From the NCBI RefSeq assembly GCF_039655875.1, contig NZ_JBBYXK010000002.1, positions 682,001 through 746,000 on the forward strand: DNA of 64,000 nucleotides, written 5' to 3'. Of the stretch, positions 1 through 8,875 are shown in pieces. Position 1 is the first letter of the stretch. Each line of letters begins with the position of its first letter. Position numbers and translations under genes: made by a program. Under the pieces are notes generated by a model, which was not told where the DNA came from, did no database searches, and was given only the letters and a program-made list of their open reading frames with translations. This stretch comes from Emcibacter sp. SYSU 3D8. Lineage in GTDB: Bacteria > Pseudomonadota > Alphaproteobacteria > SMXS01.

Positions 1-171
1 CCCGCGATCGTGACGAGAATTCGTATCCGCATTGTCAGAGTCATAGCACGGCGGCGCGCGGCGTCCAGCGCGGCGGTTTTTCAGCATGGCCGCTGGAAAC
101 TTCGCTGGACATTACCGCGAGATGGACGTTTGCTTAACTGGCGCCGGGCCAAAAGATATTGGGGAGATATC

Positions 172-1629
172 GTGGTCGAGGAAACGGGACACCGTCCGCT
201 GTCGAGGCGGACCATCGTCTTCTACGGTCTGTCCGAAATGCCGCTGCAGGTGGCCAGCGTCGTCGTTTCCGCCTACCTGCTGAACTATTATGCCACCGAT
301 CTGGGACTCGGCCTCGCGGCCATGGGATTCGTCTGGCTGTTGGCGCGAATCTTCGATGGCGTCACCGACCCGCTGATCGGATATCTGAGCGATATCACCC
401 GGACGCGGTGGGGTCGCCGGCGCATCTGGATGGTTGCGTCCGTGCCGGTGATGATGCTGGCCGTCTGGAAACTGTTTTTTCCACAGCTGCCGGTCGACGA
501 AACCTATTTCCTGATCTGGATGCTGATGCTGTGGCTCGGCTGGACCATGCTGCTGATCCCCTATTACGCCTGGGCTGCCGAGCTATCGACCGACTACAAC
601 GAGCGGTCGGTGATCGTCGGCTGGCGCGTCTGGCTCGGCATGGCGGCCAACGTCTCCAGCAAGGCGCTGCCGGTTCTGGCCCTGCTGGTGTTCGGATTTG
701 GCGGGACGCGCGAGGTGCTGCTGATGGTCGGCGCCATGACCCTGGTGCTGGTGCCGCTAACAGTCGGCCTGACGGTCGCGAATGTGCCCGAATTGCCGGA
801 ATTCCAGCCCACCACCATTCCTTTCTGGCGCGGCCTGAAAGTGATGTGGCGCAACGGCCCGTTCCGCCGGCTGATCGTGGCGTTCTTCATCAGCTACATG
901 GGGACCACGGTCGCCACCGCGACAGTCCTGTTCTACATCCGCAGCGTGGTCGGCGAGGAAAAGCTGGGGATCGTCTTCCTGCTCGCCTTCTATCTGGCAT
1001 GCCTGGTGGGCATTCCGTTCTGGGTCTGGCTCTCGAAGCGGATCGGCAAGCACAAGACCTGGATCGCCTGCCTGATGATCTATCCCTGCACCAGCCCGTT
1101 CTATCTGCTGCTGGGCGAGGGCGACTTCTGGTGGATGATCCCGATCACCATGGCCACCGGCTTCGGCGCCGGATCGAATCAGGTGCTGGCCAGTTCCATG
1201 AAGGCCGATGTCATCGACCTGGACACCATGATGACCGGACAGAACCGTGCCGCCCTGTTCTTTTCCGTATGGGCGATGGCCACCAAGCTGGCCCTGTCGA
1301 TCGGACCGTGGCTCGCGCTGACGCTGCTCGCCTGGCTCGCCTTCGACCCGGCGCCGGGCGCGGCCAATTCGGATACCAGCCTGTGGGGCCTGAAACTCGT
1401 ATTCGCCCTGGGCCCGCCCGTCTTCATGATCGTGACCATCATTGTCGCCTGGCGCTATCCGATTACCGAGGAACGCCACCGCCGCATGCGCGCGGCCATC
1501 GAGCGGCGCAACGCGCGCCGCACCGAACGCGAACGGGTCGCGGAAGCCGTGCGGGCGACGGCGGAATGGGCTACGTATTCTCCGGCACCAGTCCCGCTCA
1601 GGCCCGGCCCGGATCCTGCCCGCGGATAG
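172..1629 (+). CDS. MFS transporter, GPH (sugar:cation symporter) type
   Basis: Integral membrane transporter of about 485 residues with roughly 12 hydrophobic segments, resembling the glycoside-pentoside-hexuronide/MelB branch of the major facilitator superfamily. The early motif GVTDPLIGYLSD and the following basic stretch TRTRWGRRR match the cytoplasmic loop 2-3 signature of that group. I start at GTG 172 because GGGGAG lies just upstream (161-166). The frame is open to position 10, but the extra 54 codons are arginine-rich and unlike a membrane-protein N-terminus. The C-terminal tail is basic and presumably cytoplasmic. The substrate cannot be read from sequence. The HxlR gene follows after 27 bases, so the two may be co-transcribed. 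Confidence 0.85.
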   Translation: MVEETGHRPLSRRTIVFYGLSEMPLQVASVVVSAYLLNYYATDLGLGLAAMGFVWLLARIFDGVTDPLIGYLSDITRTRWGRRRIWMVASVPVMMLAVWKLFFPQLPVDETYFLIWMLMLWLGWTMLLIPYYAWAAELSTDYNERSVIVGWRVWLGMAANVSSKALPVLALLVFGFGGTREVLLMVGAMTLVLVPLTVGLTVANVPELPEFQPTTIPFWRGLKVMWRNGPFRRLIVAFFISYMGTTVATATVLFYIRSVVGEEKLGIVFLLAFYLACLVGIPFWVWLSKRIGKHKTWIACLMIYPCTSPFYLLLGEGDFWWMIPITMATGFGAGSNQVLASSMKADVIDLDTMMTGQNRAALFFSVWAMATKLALSIGPWLALTLLAWLAFDPAPGAANSDTSLWGLKLVFALGPPVFMIVTIIVAWRYPITEERHRRMRAAIERRNARRTERERVAEAVRATAEWATYSPAPVPLRPGPDPARG

Positions 1630-1656
1630 GAACCCTACGATCAAGCAGGTTATCCG

Positions 1657-2025
1657 ATGACCGATCAGGATTTGATTTTCAACCGAAGACCCGCCACGGC
1701 ACAGGAGATGGCCAGCTTCAGCACGGCGCTCACGGTCCTGGCCGGAAAATGGAAGCTGGAAATCCTCTGGCATCTCAGCCTGGGTACAAAGCGGTTCAGC
1801 CAGTTGCGGCGCGCGCTGCCCCGCATCACCCAGCACATGCTGACGGCCCGTTTGCGCGAATTGGAAGCTGACGGAATGATTCACCGCAAGGTGTATGCCG
1901 AGGTGCCACCGAAAGTCGAATATACGCTCTCGCGCGCCGCAGTCGACCTGGCGCCCATGTTCGCCGCCGCGTTAGAGTGGGCATACAAGTATTCGGACAG
2001 TCTGAAGACGGACAGGCAAGGCTGA
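1657..2025 (+). CDS. HxlR-family transcriptional regulator
   Basis: A 122-residue winged-helix protein of the HxlR (MarR-related) family, usually homodimeric DNA-binding regulators. The core LAGKWKLEILWHLSLGTKRF is the family's helix-turn-helix entry, followed by ITQHMLTARLRELEADG (recognition helix) and the beta-wing VEYTLS. Length is typical. It has no cysteine, so thiol sensing as in HypR-type members is unlikely. It lies directly upstream of the P450 gene, and the 150-base gap between them carries two inverted repeats (2066-2104). The natural guess is that it controls the P450 and/or its own operon. The ligand is unknown. Confidence 0.9.
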   Translation: MTDQDLIFNRRPATAQEMASFSTALTVLAGKWKLEILWHLSLGTKRFSQLRRALPRITQHMLTARLRELEADGMIHRKVYAEVPPKVEYTLSRAAVDLAPMFAAALEWAYKYSDSLKTDRQG

Positions 2026-2065
2026 TGGCGCGGCATATCCATGCCGTGTCGTCTGGCAGACTGAT

Positions 2066-2104
2066 AGTATCTATTTCCATACTTGGTACGATTTTTAACC
2101 GTAC
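2066..2104. promoter_or_regulatory. Paired inverted repeats between hxlR and P450, candidate operator
   Basis: Two short inverted repeats lie side by side: AGTAT-N8-ATACT (2066-2083) and GTACG-N9-CGTAC (2086-2104). Each is followed by an ACTTG step, so they also look like degenerate direct repeats of each other. The stretch is AT-rich compared with its surroundings. The position between a regulator gene and its likely target suggests an HxlR binding site. This is inference; no -10/-35 pair is convincing here. Confidence 0.4.
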
Positions 2105-2177
2105 TTGACCATATTTTGCGTTTCCCGGCACTGTTCCCGCCACATCGGCCCATTAAGGCCAAGCCGGGAGAACGACC

Positions 2178-3446
2178 GTGACAAAAGCCAGCGCCAGGCC
2201 CGACGACGTCAACTTCATGGATCCCGAAACCCAGGAGTGTCCCTACACGGCCTACGGGACGCTGCGCGACCAGGCACCCGTCTGGCGCGATCCGCTGACT
2301 GGCTATTACGTAGTCACGCGCTATGACGACCTGCGCGAGATACTGCTGGACACCGAGCATTTCTCCAATGACCGGTACAGCCGCATCGCCCTGGAGCAGA
2401 TGACCGAGCGCGACCTTCGCATGCTGGCTCTGTATCAGGACAAGGGATGGGTGCCCGCGGCCACGCTGGGCGGGCGGGACGACCCTGGCCACAAGCAGAT
2501 GCGGGCGATCTTCGATCAGGCGTTCCGCGCGGGCAAGATCAAGGGGCTGGATCCGCTGGTCGAGGATATCGCCCATCGGCTGATCGACAAGTTCATCGGC
2601 GACGGGCACTGCGACTGGGTGCAGCAGTTCGCCGTACCGCTGCCGCTGACGATCATCGGCAGGCAAATGGGCGCCAAGGAAGAGGACATCTGGCGGATCA
2701 AGGCCTGGACCGACGCCTGGGTGCAACGGCTTGGCCGCATGCAAAGCGAGGAGGAAGAACGCTGGTCGGTCGAGATGGAAATCGAGGCCCAGCATTATTT
2801 CCAGCCGATCTTCGAGAGGCTGCGCAAGGAGCCGGACGACACGCTTTTGTCCGACCTGGTGAACACGGTCGTCCCCGAATGGGGCCGCACGCTGAACGAC
2901 AACGAACTGCATGCCGAGATGATGGCCGACACCTTCGTCGGCGGCTCGGAGACCAGCACCAACGCCCTGTCGGCGGGCGTAATGCTGCTGATCCAGAACC
3001 CCGATGTCTGGGCGCGCCTGAAGCAAGGCGACGACAAGGACCTGCGCACCTTTGTCGAGGAGGTGCTGCGCCTCGAGAGCCCGGTCCAAGGGCTGTTCCG
3101 CATTGCGACCAAGGAAAAGCGCATCGGCGACACGGTGGTGCCGGCCGATTCCATCCTCAATATCCGCTACGCGTCGGCCAACCGCGACGACCGGCACTTC
3201 GAGTGCCCGGAGAAGCTGGACCTTGATCGCAAGAACGCCGGCAGCCACCTGGCCTTTGGCTCGGGCGTGCACCATTGCCTGGGCGCGCCGCTCGCCCGAC
3301 GTGAGTTGTGGTGGGGCTTCAAGGCGCTGATCGAGCGCATCGACGACATGCGCTTCGCTCCCGGCAGGAACGACTTCCGGCACGCGCCCAACTTCATGCT
3401 CCGCGCGCTCAAGGAACTGCACATCGAGTTCACCCCGACGCGGTAG
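2178..3446 (+). CDS. Cytochrome P450 (bacterial soluble type)
   Basis: Heme-thiolate monooxygenase of 422 residues, a normal size for soluble bacterial P450s. Signatures in order: I-helix oxygen-activation motif VGGSETSTN (about residues 254-262), K-helix ExxR as EVLR (295-298), and heme loop FGSGVHHCLGAPLAR with ligand Cys367. It starts at GTG 2178 with GGGAG at 2166-2170. It needs a ferredoxin and a reductase, and neither is encoded in this window. It converges on the thiolase gene, only 5 bases away, and the neighbouring acyl-CoA ligase, DUF35 protein and thiolase suggest a role in oxidising a terpenoid, steroid or fatty/aromatic side chain. The substrate is not deducible. Confidence 0.95.
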   Translation: MTKASARPDDVNFMDPETQECPYTAYGTLRDQAPVWRDPLTGYYVVTRYDDLREILLDTEHFSNDRYSRIALEQMTERDLRMLALYQDKGWVPAATLGGRDDPGHKQMRAIFDQAFRAGKIKGLDPLVEDIAHRLIDKFIGDGHCDWVQQFAVPLPLTIIGRQMGAKEEDIWRIKAWTDAWVQRLGRMQSEEEERWSVEMEIEAQHYFQPIFERLRKEPDDTLLSDLVNTVVPEWGRTLNDNELHAEMMADTFVGGSETSTNALSAGVMLLIQNPDVWARLKQGDDKDLRTFVEEVLRLESPVQGLFRIATKEKRIGDTVVPADSILNIRYASANRDDRHFECPEKLDLDRKNAGSHLAFGSGVHHCLGAPLARRELWWGFKALIERIDDMRFAPGRNDFRHAPNFMLRALKELHIEFTPTR

Positions 3447-3451
3447 GCGCG

Positions 3452-4597
3452 CTACACCTTCTCCAGCACATGCACCGCGCACGCTTGGCCCAGACCCAAT
3501 ACGTGGGTAAGGCCCAGCCTTGCGCCCTCGACCTGCCTTGCGCCGGCTTCGCCGCGCAGATGGGTCGCCACCTCATAGATATTGGCGATGCCGGTCGCAC
3601 CGAGCGGATGGCCTTTCGACAGCAGGCCGCCCGAGACATTGACCGGCACCTTGCCGCCCAGCCAGGTGGCGCCCGAGTCGATGAACGCCCCGGCCTCGCC
3701 TTCGCCGCATAGGCCGAGATTCTCGTAATGTACGATTTCGGCGGTGGCGAAGCAGTCGTGCAACTCCACCAGGTTGATGTCCTGCGGGCCGATCCCGGCC
3801 TTCTCATAGGCGATCCTGGCCGCGTCGCGGGTGCAGGTGTTGAAGTCGGGCAGGGTGAGGTCGCGCTGGGTGAAGCGGTCGCTGGTCAGCGCCGAGGCGC
3901 GCACCCGCACCGCGCGGCCCATGCCCAGCTCGCGGGCCTTCTTCGCCGAGGCAATGACCGCAGCGGCCGAGCCATCCACGTTCACCGAGCACATCAGCTT
4001 GGTGTTGGGATAAGCGATCATCTCGGCGCCCATCACGTCTTCCAGCGGCGTCTCGATCTGGTACATCGCCTTGGGATTGAGCGTGGAATGGTGGTGGTTC
4101 TTCACCGACACCTTGGCGAAATGCTCGGGCTTGGTGCCGTATTTGCGCGAATGCTCCATGCCCACCTCGGCGAACAGGGCGGGCATCAGCCGCGAACCCA
4201 GCAGGCCCTCGCGCGGGATGCCGTCATCGCCGCCGCCGGCGTTCCCCAGCAGGCCCTTGCCCATCTGTTCGGCGCCAACCGCCAGCACCAGGTCGTATTC
4301 GCCTGATTTCACGGCCAGATACGCCTCGCGGAACGCGGTCGCGCCCGACGCGCAGGCATTGGTGCAATTGACCACCGGAATGCCGGTCTGACCGATCTGC
4401 TGCAGGATCTTCTGGCCGACGAACTGGGTGACGTGTCCCACATTGCCCAGATAGAGCGCCTGCATGTCCTTGATGCCGAGCCCGGCATCGTCCAGCGCCA
4501 GCAGCGCGGCTTCCGCGCCCAGGCCGTCGATGGTCCGGTGCGGGAACCGCCCGAACTTGATCATGTCCACGCCGAGTACGTAAACGTCTTCGCTCAT
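3452..4597 (-). CDS. Thiolase, SCP-x / lipid-transfer-protein type
   Basis: A 381-residue acyl-CoA thiolase of the SCP-x-like branch. The nucleophile is Cys82 in NACASGATAFREA. The second region HDCFATAEIVHYE and the GHPLGATG histidine motif are present, and the C-terminus GLGQACAVHVLE follows the SCP-x pattern. The start ATG 4597 has GGAGACC upstream, whereas the longer in-frame version begins with a Cys-rich nonsense stretch. Members of this branch often work together with a DUF35 (OB-fold/zinc-ribbon) protein, and such a gene is next upstream. Presence of the nucleophilic cysteine favours thiolysis or Claisen chemistry over the retro-aldol reaction of Ltp2-type homologues. Confidence 0.9.
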   Translation of the reverse strand: MSEDVYVLGVDMIKFGRFPHRTIDGLGAEAALLALDDAGLGIKDMQALYLGNVGHVTQFVGQKILQQIGQTGIPVVNCTNACASGATAFREAYLAVKSGEYDLVLAVGAEQMGKGLLGNAGGGDDGIPREGLLGSRLMPALFAEVGMEHSRKYGTKPEHFAKVSVKNHHHSTLNPKAMYQIETPLEDVMGAEMIAYPNTKLMCSVNVDGSAAAVIASAKKARELGMGRAVRVRASALTSDRFTQRDLTLPDFNTCTRDAARIAYEKAGIGPQDINLVELHDCFATAEIVHYENLGLCGEGEAGAFIDSGATWLGGKVPVNVSGGLLSKGHPLGATGIANIYEVATHLRGEAGARQVEGARLGLTHVLGLGQACAVHVLEKV

Positions 4598-4630
4598 GTC
4601 AGGTCTCCACAGATCGCAACAACAAAGCCC

Positions 4631-4767
4631 GTCATTCCCGCGCACGCGGGAACCCAGATGGGGAAAGGGCAGCGGCTGTCGTGGGCTTCAGTCACGACAA
4701 ACCCCCTTATTTCCGCAGCGCGCCGGTGCTCTACGAAGAGCTGGGTCCCCGCGTGCGCGGGGATGAC
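4631..4767. repeat. Dispersed-type palindromic repeat pair with long inverted ends
   Basis: Two 27-base arms, 4631-4657 and 4741-4767, are inverted copies matching at about 25 of 27 positions. Each arm also contains its own GC-rich hairpin (CCCGCGCACGCGGG). The roughly 83 bases between them are non-coding. This GTCATTCCCGCG-type arm resembles intergenic repeats spread through many proteobacterial genomes. It sits in the only large gap of the ligase-DUF35-thiolase operon and would fold into a strong stem in the transcript. Confidence 0.75.
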
Positions 4768-4793
4768 GGCGGAGGGTGGGAGTGAAAACACCT

Positions 4794-5222
4794 TCAGCCC
4801 TTCTTCGGCACGAAGAAGTAGGACACATATGTCCTGCCTTCCTTGTTCTTGTGCTCCAGCTCACGGAACACCACCTCGACCTTCATGCCTGTCTTCACAT
4901 GCTCGGGGTCAGGCTCCACGTCGATCAGCGTGCCCTTCAGCGAGCAGGCGCCGTCCAGGTCGACGGTGGCCGACACGAACGGCACCTTGATGCCCGGATA
5001 GGAGCGGTGGACGATGGAAAAGGTGTAGAGTTCGCCGGTCGTCGGCAGCCGCACCGCCTTGAACGGCTTGCGCGAGAAACACTTCGAGCAGGCCATGCGC
5101 TCGGTGGTGTAGATCTCGCCGCAATCGGCGCATTGCTGCCCTTCCAGATAGGGCGCGCCATCCGCGCCGAATTTCAGGAACGGCACGATGGTCGGCGGGT
5201 TGGCCAGGGCGGTGTCGGACAT
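4794..5222 (-). CDS. DUF35 (OB-fold with zinc ribbon) acyl-CoA-associated protein
   Basis: A 142-residue protein of the DUF35/YlxE-like family: an N-terminal rubredoxin-like zinc ribbon with Cys31, Cys34, Cys45 and Cys48 (C-x2-C-x10-C-x2-C), then an OB fold (about 60-140) ending in YVSYFFVPKK. Family members bind acyl-CoA and form complexes with SCP-x thiolases or Ltp2-type aldolases. The start ATG 5222 lies 11 bases after the stop of the ligase gene. Gene order ligase - DUF35 - thiolase on one strand argues for a channeling thiolase/DUF35 complex fed by the ligase product. Confidence 0.88.
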   Translation of the reverse strand: MSDTALANPPTIVPFLKFGADGAPYLEGQQCADCGEIYTTERMACSKCFSRKPFKAVRLPTTGELYTFSIVHRSYPGIKVPFVSATVDLDGACSLKGTLIDVEPDPEHVKTGMKVEVVFRELEHKNKEGRTYVSYFFVPKKG

Positions 5223-5233
5223 GCGTTGCTCTC

Positions 5234-6802
5234 CTAGTTCACTTGACGCGCGGTCTCGCCCCAGAAGCGGGCGCGCAGCACCTTCTTGTCGGGCTTGCCG
5301 ATGGCGGTCACCGGGATCGAATCGGCGAACTCGATGCGCTTTGGCGCCTGTACCGAGCCCTTCTTTTCCTTCACCAGCGCGATCAGCTCCTCGGCGGTGA
5401 CGGCGGCGCCGTTCCTGCGGACGATGACGGCGGTGACCGCCTCGCCCCACTTGTCGTCGGGCACGCCGATAACGGCGGCCTGGGCCACGCCCGGATGCCG
5501 GGTCAGCACGTCCTCGACCTCCTTCGGGTACACGTTGAACCCGCCGGAGATGATCATGTCCTTCTTGCGGTCGACGATGTAGAGGTAGCCCTCCTCGTCC
5601 TTGCGCGCCATATCGCCGGTGTGCAGCCAGCCGCCGCGCAAGGTGGCCGCCGTTTCCTCGGGCCGCTTCCAGTAGCCATCCATGGCGAGCGGGCTGCGCA
5701 CGCAGATCTCGCCGACCTCGCCCTGCGGCACCTCGGCGTCGTTCTCGTCGAGCAGCTTCACCTGCACGTTGGCGACCGGGAAACCACATGACGCCAAGCG
5801 CTCGGGATGGTTCGGATCGTGGTCCCAGGTGTTGAGCGTGGTCACCGTCATCGGCAGCTCGGACTGGGCATAGAGCTGCAGGAACACCGGGCCGAAAATG
5901 CCGAGCGCCTCCTTCAGCCGGGTGGGCGACATGGGCGAGGCGCCGTAGACCACCAGCTTGAGGCTGGACAGGTCCAGCTCGCGAATGCGCGGGTGCTCGA
6001 GCAGCCGGTAAAGCATGGTCGGCACCAGCCAGGTGACGCTGATCTTCTCGCGCACCACGCAATCGAGGAACCTGTCCGGATCGAAGCCTTCCTGCAGATG
6101 CACCGTGCCGCCCTTGACGAAGCTGGGCGCGACCATGGAGCCGCCGGCGTGCGACAGCGGCGTCACCACCAGGGTGCGGATGTCGCGCGGCCATTCCCAC
6201 TCGGCCAGCATCATCAGGATGGCATTGACCGATGCCCGGTGGCGGTGGATGACGCCCTTGGGCCGTCCCGTCGTGCCGCCGGTATAGACCAGCCCGACAA
6301 TGCCGGCGGGATCGGCGTCGTCCCATAATTTGGTTGGCTCGAAGCCGTCGGCCCGGGCCAGCAGGTCGTCGCCCATATTGGTCGGGCCGACGCTGAACAC
6401 GTGTTGCAGCCGGGGCGACAGCGAGGCAAGCGCCGCGCCGCGCTCGGCATAGTGCGGATCGACGGCCAGGGCGTCGGCTTCGCTGTCCTCGATGATGAAG
6501 CCATGATCCTCGACCGCACCCAGCGGATGCAGCGCGGTGTAGCGGATGCCGAGCAGGGTACAGGCGAGGCGCACCATCAACGTCTCGGGCCGGTTGGAGC
6601 CCAGCTGGCACAGCGCCATGCCGCGTTTCAGGCCGCGCGCCTGCATGGCCTGCATGATCTGGCTGATCCGGTCGCCCAGCTGCCGGTAGGTCAGGCGGAT
6701 GTCGCCGCACACCAGCGCCTCGCGGCTGCCGTAGCGCTCGATCGCCCGGCGCGAGATCTCGCCCGCGGTGGTGCCCAGATGGACTTCGGCCAGTTCGGTC
6801 AT
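5234..6802 (-). CDS. AMP-dependent acyl-CoA synthetase/ligase
   Basis: A 522-residue member of the ANL adenylating family that activates a carboxylate to acyl-CoA via acyl-AMP. The P-loop YTGGTTGRPKG is at about residues 173-183. Further motifs are the adenine-binding YAQSELPMT, the hinge-side TGDMARKDEEGYLYIVDRKKDMI, and the C-terminal lysine region GKPDKKVLR. I start at ATG 6802 (MTELAEV) because a longer in-frame TTG start at 6856 adds 18 residues with no family support. It is the first gene of a three-gene operon with DUF35 and the thiolase. The substrate is unknown; context suggests a P450-derived or branched/aromatic acid. Confidence 0.93.
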   Translation of the reverse strand: MTELAEVHLGTTAGEISRRAIERYGSREALVCGDIRLTYRQLGDRISQIMQAMQARGLKRGMALCQLGSNRPETLMVRLACTLLGIRYTALHPLGAVEDHGFIIEDSEADALAVDPHYAERGAALASLSPRLQHVFSVGPTNMGDDLLARADGFEPTKLWDDADPAGIVGLVYTGGTTGRPKGVIHRHRASVNAILMMLAEWEWPRDIRTLVVTPLSHAGGSMVAPSFVKGGTVHLQEGFDPDRFLDCVVREKISVTWLVPTMLYRLLEHPRIRELDLSSLKLVVYGASPMSPTRLKEALGIFGPVFLQLYAQSELPMTVTTLNTWDHDPNHPERLASCGFPVANVQVKLLDENDAEVPQGEVGEICVRSPLAMDGYWKRPEETAATLRGGWLHTGDMARKDEEGYLYIVDRKKDMIISGGFNVYPKEVEDVLTRHPGVAQAAVIGVPDDKWGEAVTAVIVRRNGAAVTAEELIALVKEKKGSVQAPKRIEFADSIPVTAIGKPDKKVLRARFWGETARQVN

Positions 6803-6932
6803 GTTACTACCCCGTTTCCCCGCGCCCACTCTATCGACGGCTTGCGGGCGCATCAATCAGCGGATCACGGGGCTATCCACCGCTGCCGCGCCGCGATAGG
6901 GTTCGTGCCGACCCCTGTTTGGATTCAGGCAC

Positions 6933-7916
6933 ATGCGCGCAAGGCTGGCCCTGCTGTCGATCGTCCTTTTGCTGCTGCCCGGTGTGGCGCGGGCGGAACC
7001 GGGCGACCTGAATGTGCCGTTCAGCGCGCCGCCGACCAGCATCTTCCGCTACCGCATCGACGTGACCCAGTCGCGCCAGAAGGACGGCGATTCCGGCCCG
7101 ACCATAACCGCGACCCAGGTCGCCGAGGTGTCGTTCCGGGTGCTGTCGACCCGGAGCGACGGCTACCGCATGGCGATGAGCTACGACAAGGTGGAAAGCC
7201 GGTCGCCGCAGATGAAGGCCATGGGGATCAGCGACGAGGTGGCCGACAAGATCGGCAAGCGCTTCGAGCGCACCACGCTGGTCTATCTGTGCGACCTGAA
7301 CGGCAATCCCACCCGGCTGGAGAACCTGGCTGACGTGAAGGAGGTGATGGCGAAGAACATCGGCACCCTCCGCTATTACTTCAAGCAGGCCAGGCTGCCG
7401 CCGCAGGCGGATGCGACCATGGGCAAGATGGTGGATGGCATGGAGCAGACCTACGCCAGCATGACGCCCGATCAGGCCAATCACATGCTGCTGGACGACA
7501 TCAGGCCGCTGTTCGGCACCACCGGCATCGACCTGCCGGTGGGCGGCGCGATCGTGTTCGAGGAGACCGAGCCCTGGCCCATGACCGGCACCCTGCTGAA
7601 GACCAGGGGCACCTTGCGGCTGGTGCGCCAGGATGCAAGCCAGGCGGTGATCGAGCTGCGGACCGCCTACGACCGCGACAGCGTGCGCGAGGGTCTGGCC
7701 ACCGCGCTGCAACAACGGGCCGATCAAAGTGGCGGCCAGGTGCCCGAGAGGCTGGCCAGCACCATCAAGAGCATGGAAAACTACGACGTGCAGGAATTTC
7801 AGACCACGACGCTGCGACTCGCCGACGGATGGCCGGACACGATGACTATCGAGCACCAGTCGATCATCGGGCCCGAGCGCCGCTTCAAGCGTACGGTGGC
7901 GACGCGCCTGCCTTAG
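6933..7916 (+). CDS. Hypothetical secreted protein
   Basis: A 327-residue protein that I do not recognise. A clear signal peptide (LALLSIVLLLLPGVARA, cleavage after about residue 21) is followed by a soluble, beta-rich looking region with no further membrane segment. An internal stretch YLCDLNGNPTRLENLADVKE (about 119-138) and a late VQEFQTTTLRLADGWPD stretch resemble uncharacterised periplasmic proteins that measure 'mean' mutant-like domains, but no catalytic motif is visible. It has one cysteine in the mature part. It is encoded 22 bases upstream of the metallo-hydrolase gene and is probably co-transcribed with it. Confidence 0.75.
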   Translation: MRARLALLSIVLLLLPGVARAEPGDLNVPFSAPPTSIFRYRIDVTQSRQKDGDSGPTITATQVAEVSFRVLSTRSDGYRMAMSYDKVESRSPQMKAMGISDEVADKIGKRFERTTLVYLCDLNGNPTRLENLADVKEVMAKNIGTLRYYFKQARLPPQADATMGKMVDGMEQTYASMTPDQANHMLLDDIRPLFGTTGIDLPVGGAIVFEETEPWPMTGTLLKTRGTLRLVRQDASQAVIELRTAYDRDSVREGLATALQQRADQSGGQVPERLASTIKSMENYDVQEFQTTTLRLADGWPDTMTIEHQSIIGPERRFKRTVATRLP

Positions 7917-7938
7917 GCAGGGCAACGAGGAGAGAGCG

Positions 7939-8835
7939 ATGGAGTTCATGAAGTGGACGGTGGGCGACGTCACCATCACCAAGGTACCGGAACTGGACCG
8001 TGTGCCGGGCATGCGCGGCCTGATTCCGGCCGCCACCCGCGAGGCGATCGAGCCCATCAAGTGGCTGCAGCCCCACTTCGTCACCCATGACCTGAAGATG
8101 CTGGCGAGCATCCATGCCCTTATTGTCGAGACCGGCGGCCGGCGCATCCTGGTCGACACCTGCGTCGGCAACGACAAGGACCGGGCATTCGACGCCTGGA
8201 ACCACATGCAGGGCCCGTTCCTGCAGGATCTGGAGAAGGCCGGCTTCCCGCGCGAGAGCATCGACACTGTGCTGTGCACCCATCTGCATATCGACCATGT
8301 GGGCTGGAACACCATGTGGGTGGACGGCAAATGGGTGCCGACCTTCCCCAACGCCCGCTACCTGATGGGCGCCGAGGAATTCGCCTACTGGAAGAGCGAG
8401 GCCGACGCCGACGATGCCCGGCCTGCCGGAGACAAGGGCATGCTCGAGACCGGCCAGGTATTCGGCGATTCCGTCCGGCCGGTGTTCGAGGCCGGGCTGG
8501 TTGACCTTGTCGGCACCGACCACATCATTACAGACGCGGTCAGGCTGATTCCGACAGTCGGCCACACGCCCGGCCATGTCAGCGTGATGATAGAATCGAA
8601 AGGCGAGACGGCGATGATCACCGGCGACTTCATGCACCATCCCTGCCAGATCGCCCGGCCGGAATGGGCCGCCGCCGTGGATTACGATTCGGACCAGTCC
8701 ACCCGCACCCGCCGCGACGTGTTCGAGCGGTATGCGGATACGCCGACACTGATCATCGGCACCCATTTCGCCAGTCCCACCGCCGGACGCCTGAAGCGTG
8801 ACGGTGACACATACCGGCTCGACGTCGAGGAGTAG
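7939..8835 (+). CDS. MBL-fold metallo-hydrolase
   Basis: A 298-residue metallo-beta-lactamase-fold hydrolase. The zinc-binding HxHxDH motif is THLHIDHVGW (His115, His117, Asp119, His120), followed by the GHTPGH histidine (His213) and the TGDFMHH aspartate region. The domain layout resembles lactonase/esterase-like MBL proteins. There is no signal peptide, so it is cytoplasmic. ATG 7939 is preceded by GGAGAGAG. Substrate unknown; near catabolic genes it could hydrolyse a lactone or thioester. Confidence 0.9.
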   Translation: MEFMKWTVGDVTITKVPELDRVPGMRGLIPAATREAIEPIKWLQPHFVTHDLKMLASIHALIVETGGRRILVDTCVGNDKDRAFDAWNHMQGPFLQDLEKAGFPRESIDTVLCTHLHIDHVGWNTMWVDGKWVPTFPNARYLMGAEEFAYWKSEADADDARPAGDKGMLETGQVFGDSVRPVFEAGLVDLVGTDHIITDAVRLIPTVGHTPGHVSVMIESKGETAMITGDFMHHPCQIARPEWAAAVDYDSDQSTRTRRDVFERYADTPTLIIGTHFASPTAGRLKRDGDTYRLDVEE

Positions 8836-8875
8836 GTCCCTTCCGGAACACCGCGTCACATCGGGGATCGGAACC

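Noticed and set aside
10-171. Longer N-terminus of the first transporter
   Set aside because: The frame is open, but the added 54 codons are arginine-rich and lack a ribosome site; GTG 172 with GGGGAG is better.
159-1871. Second long open frame over the first transporter
   Set aside because: It is a shadow of the transporter in another frame; composition is arginine/histidine-rich and has no motifs.
4631-4767. CRISPR-like repeats
   Set aside because: Only two inverted arms are present, without regularly spaced direct repeats.
5807-6328. Plus-strand open frames across the acyl-CoA ligase
   Set aside because: They mirror the ligase codons on the other strand and have no family resemblance.
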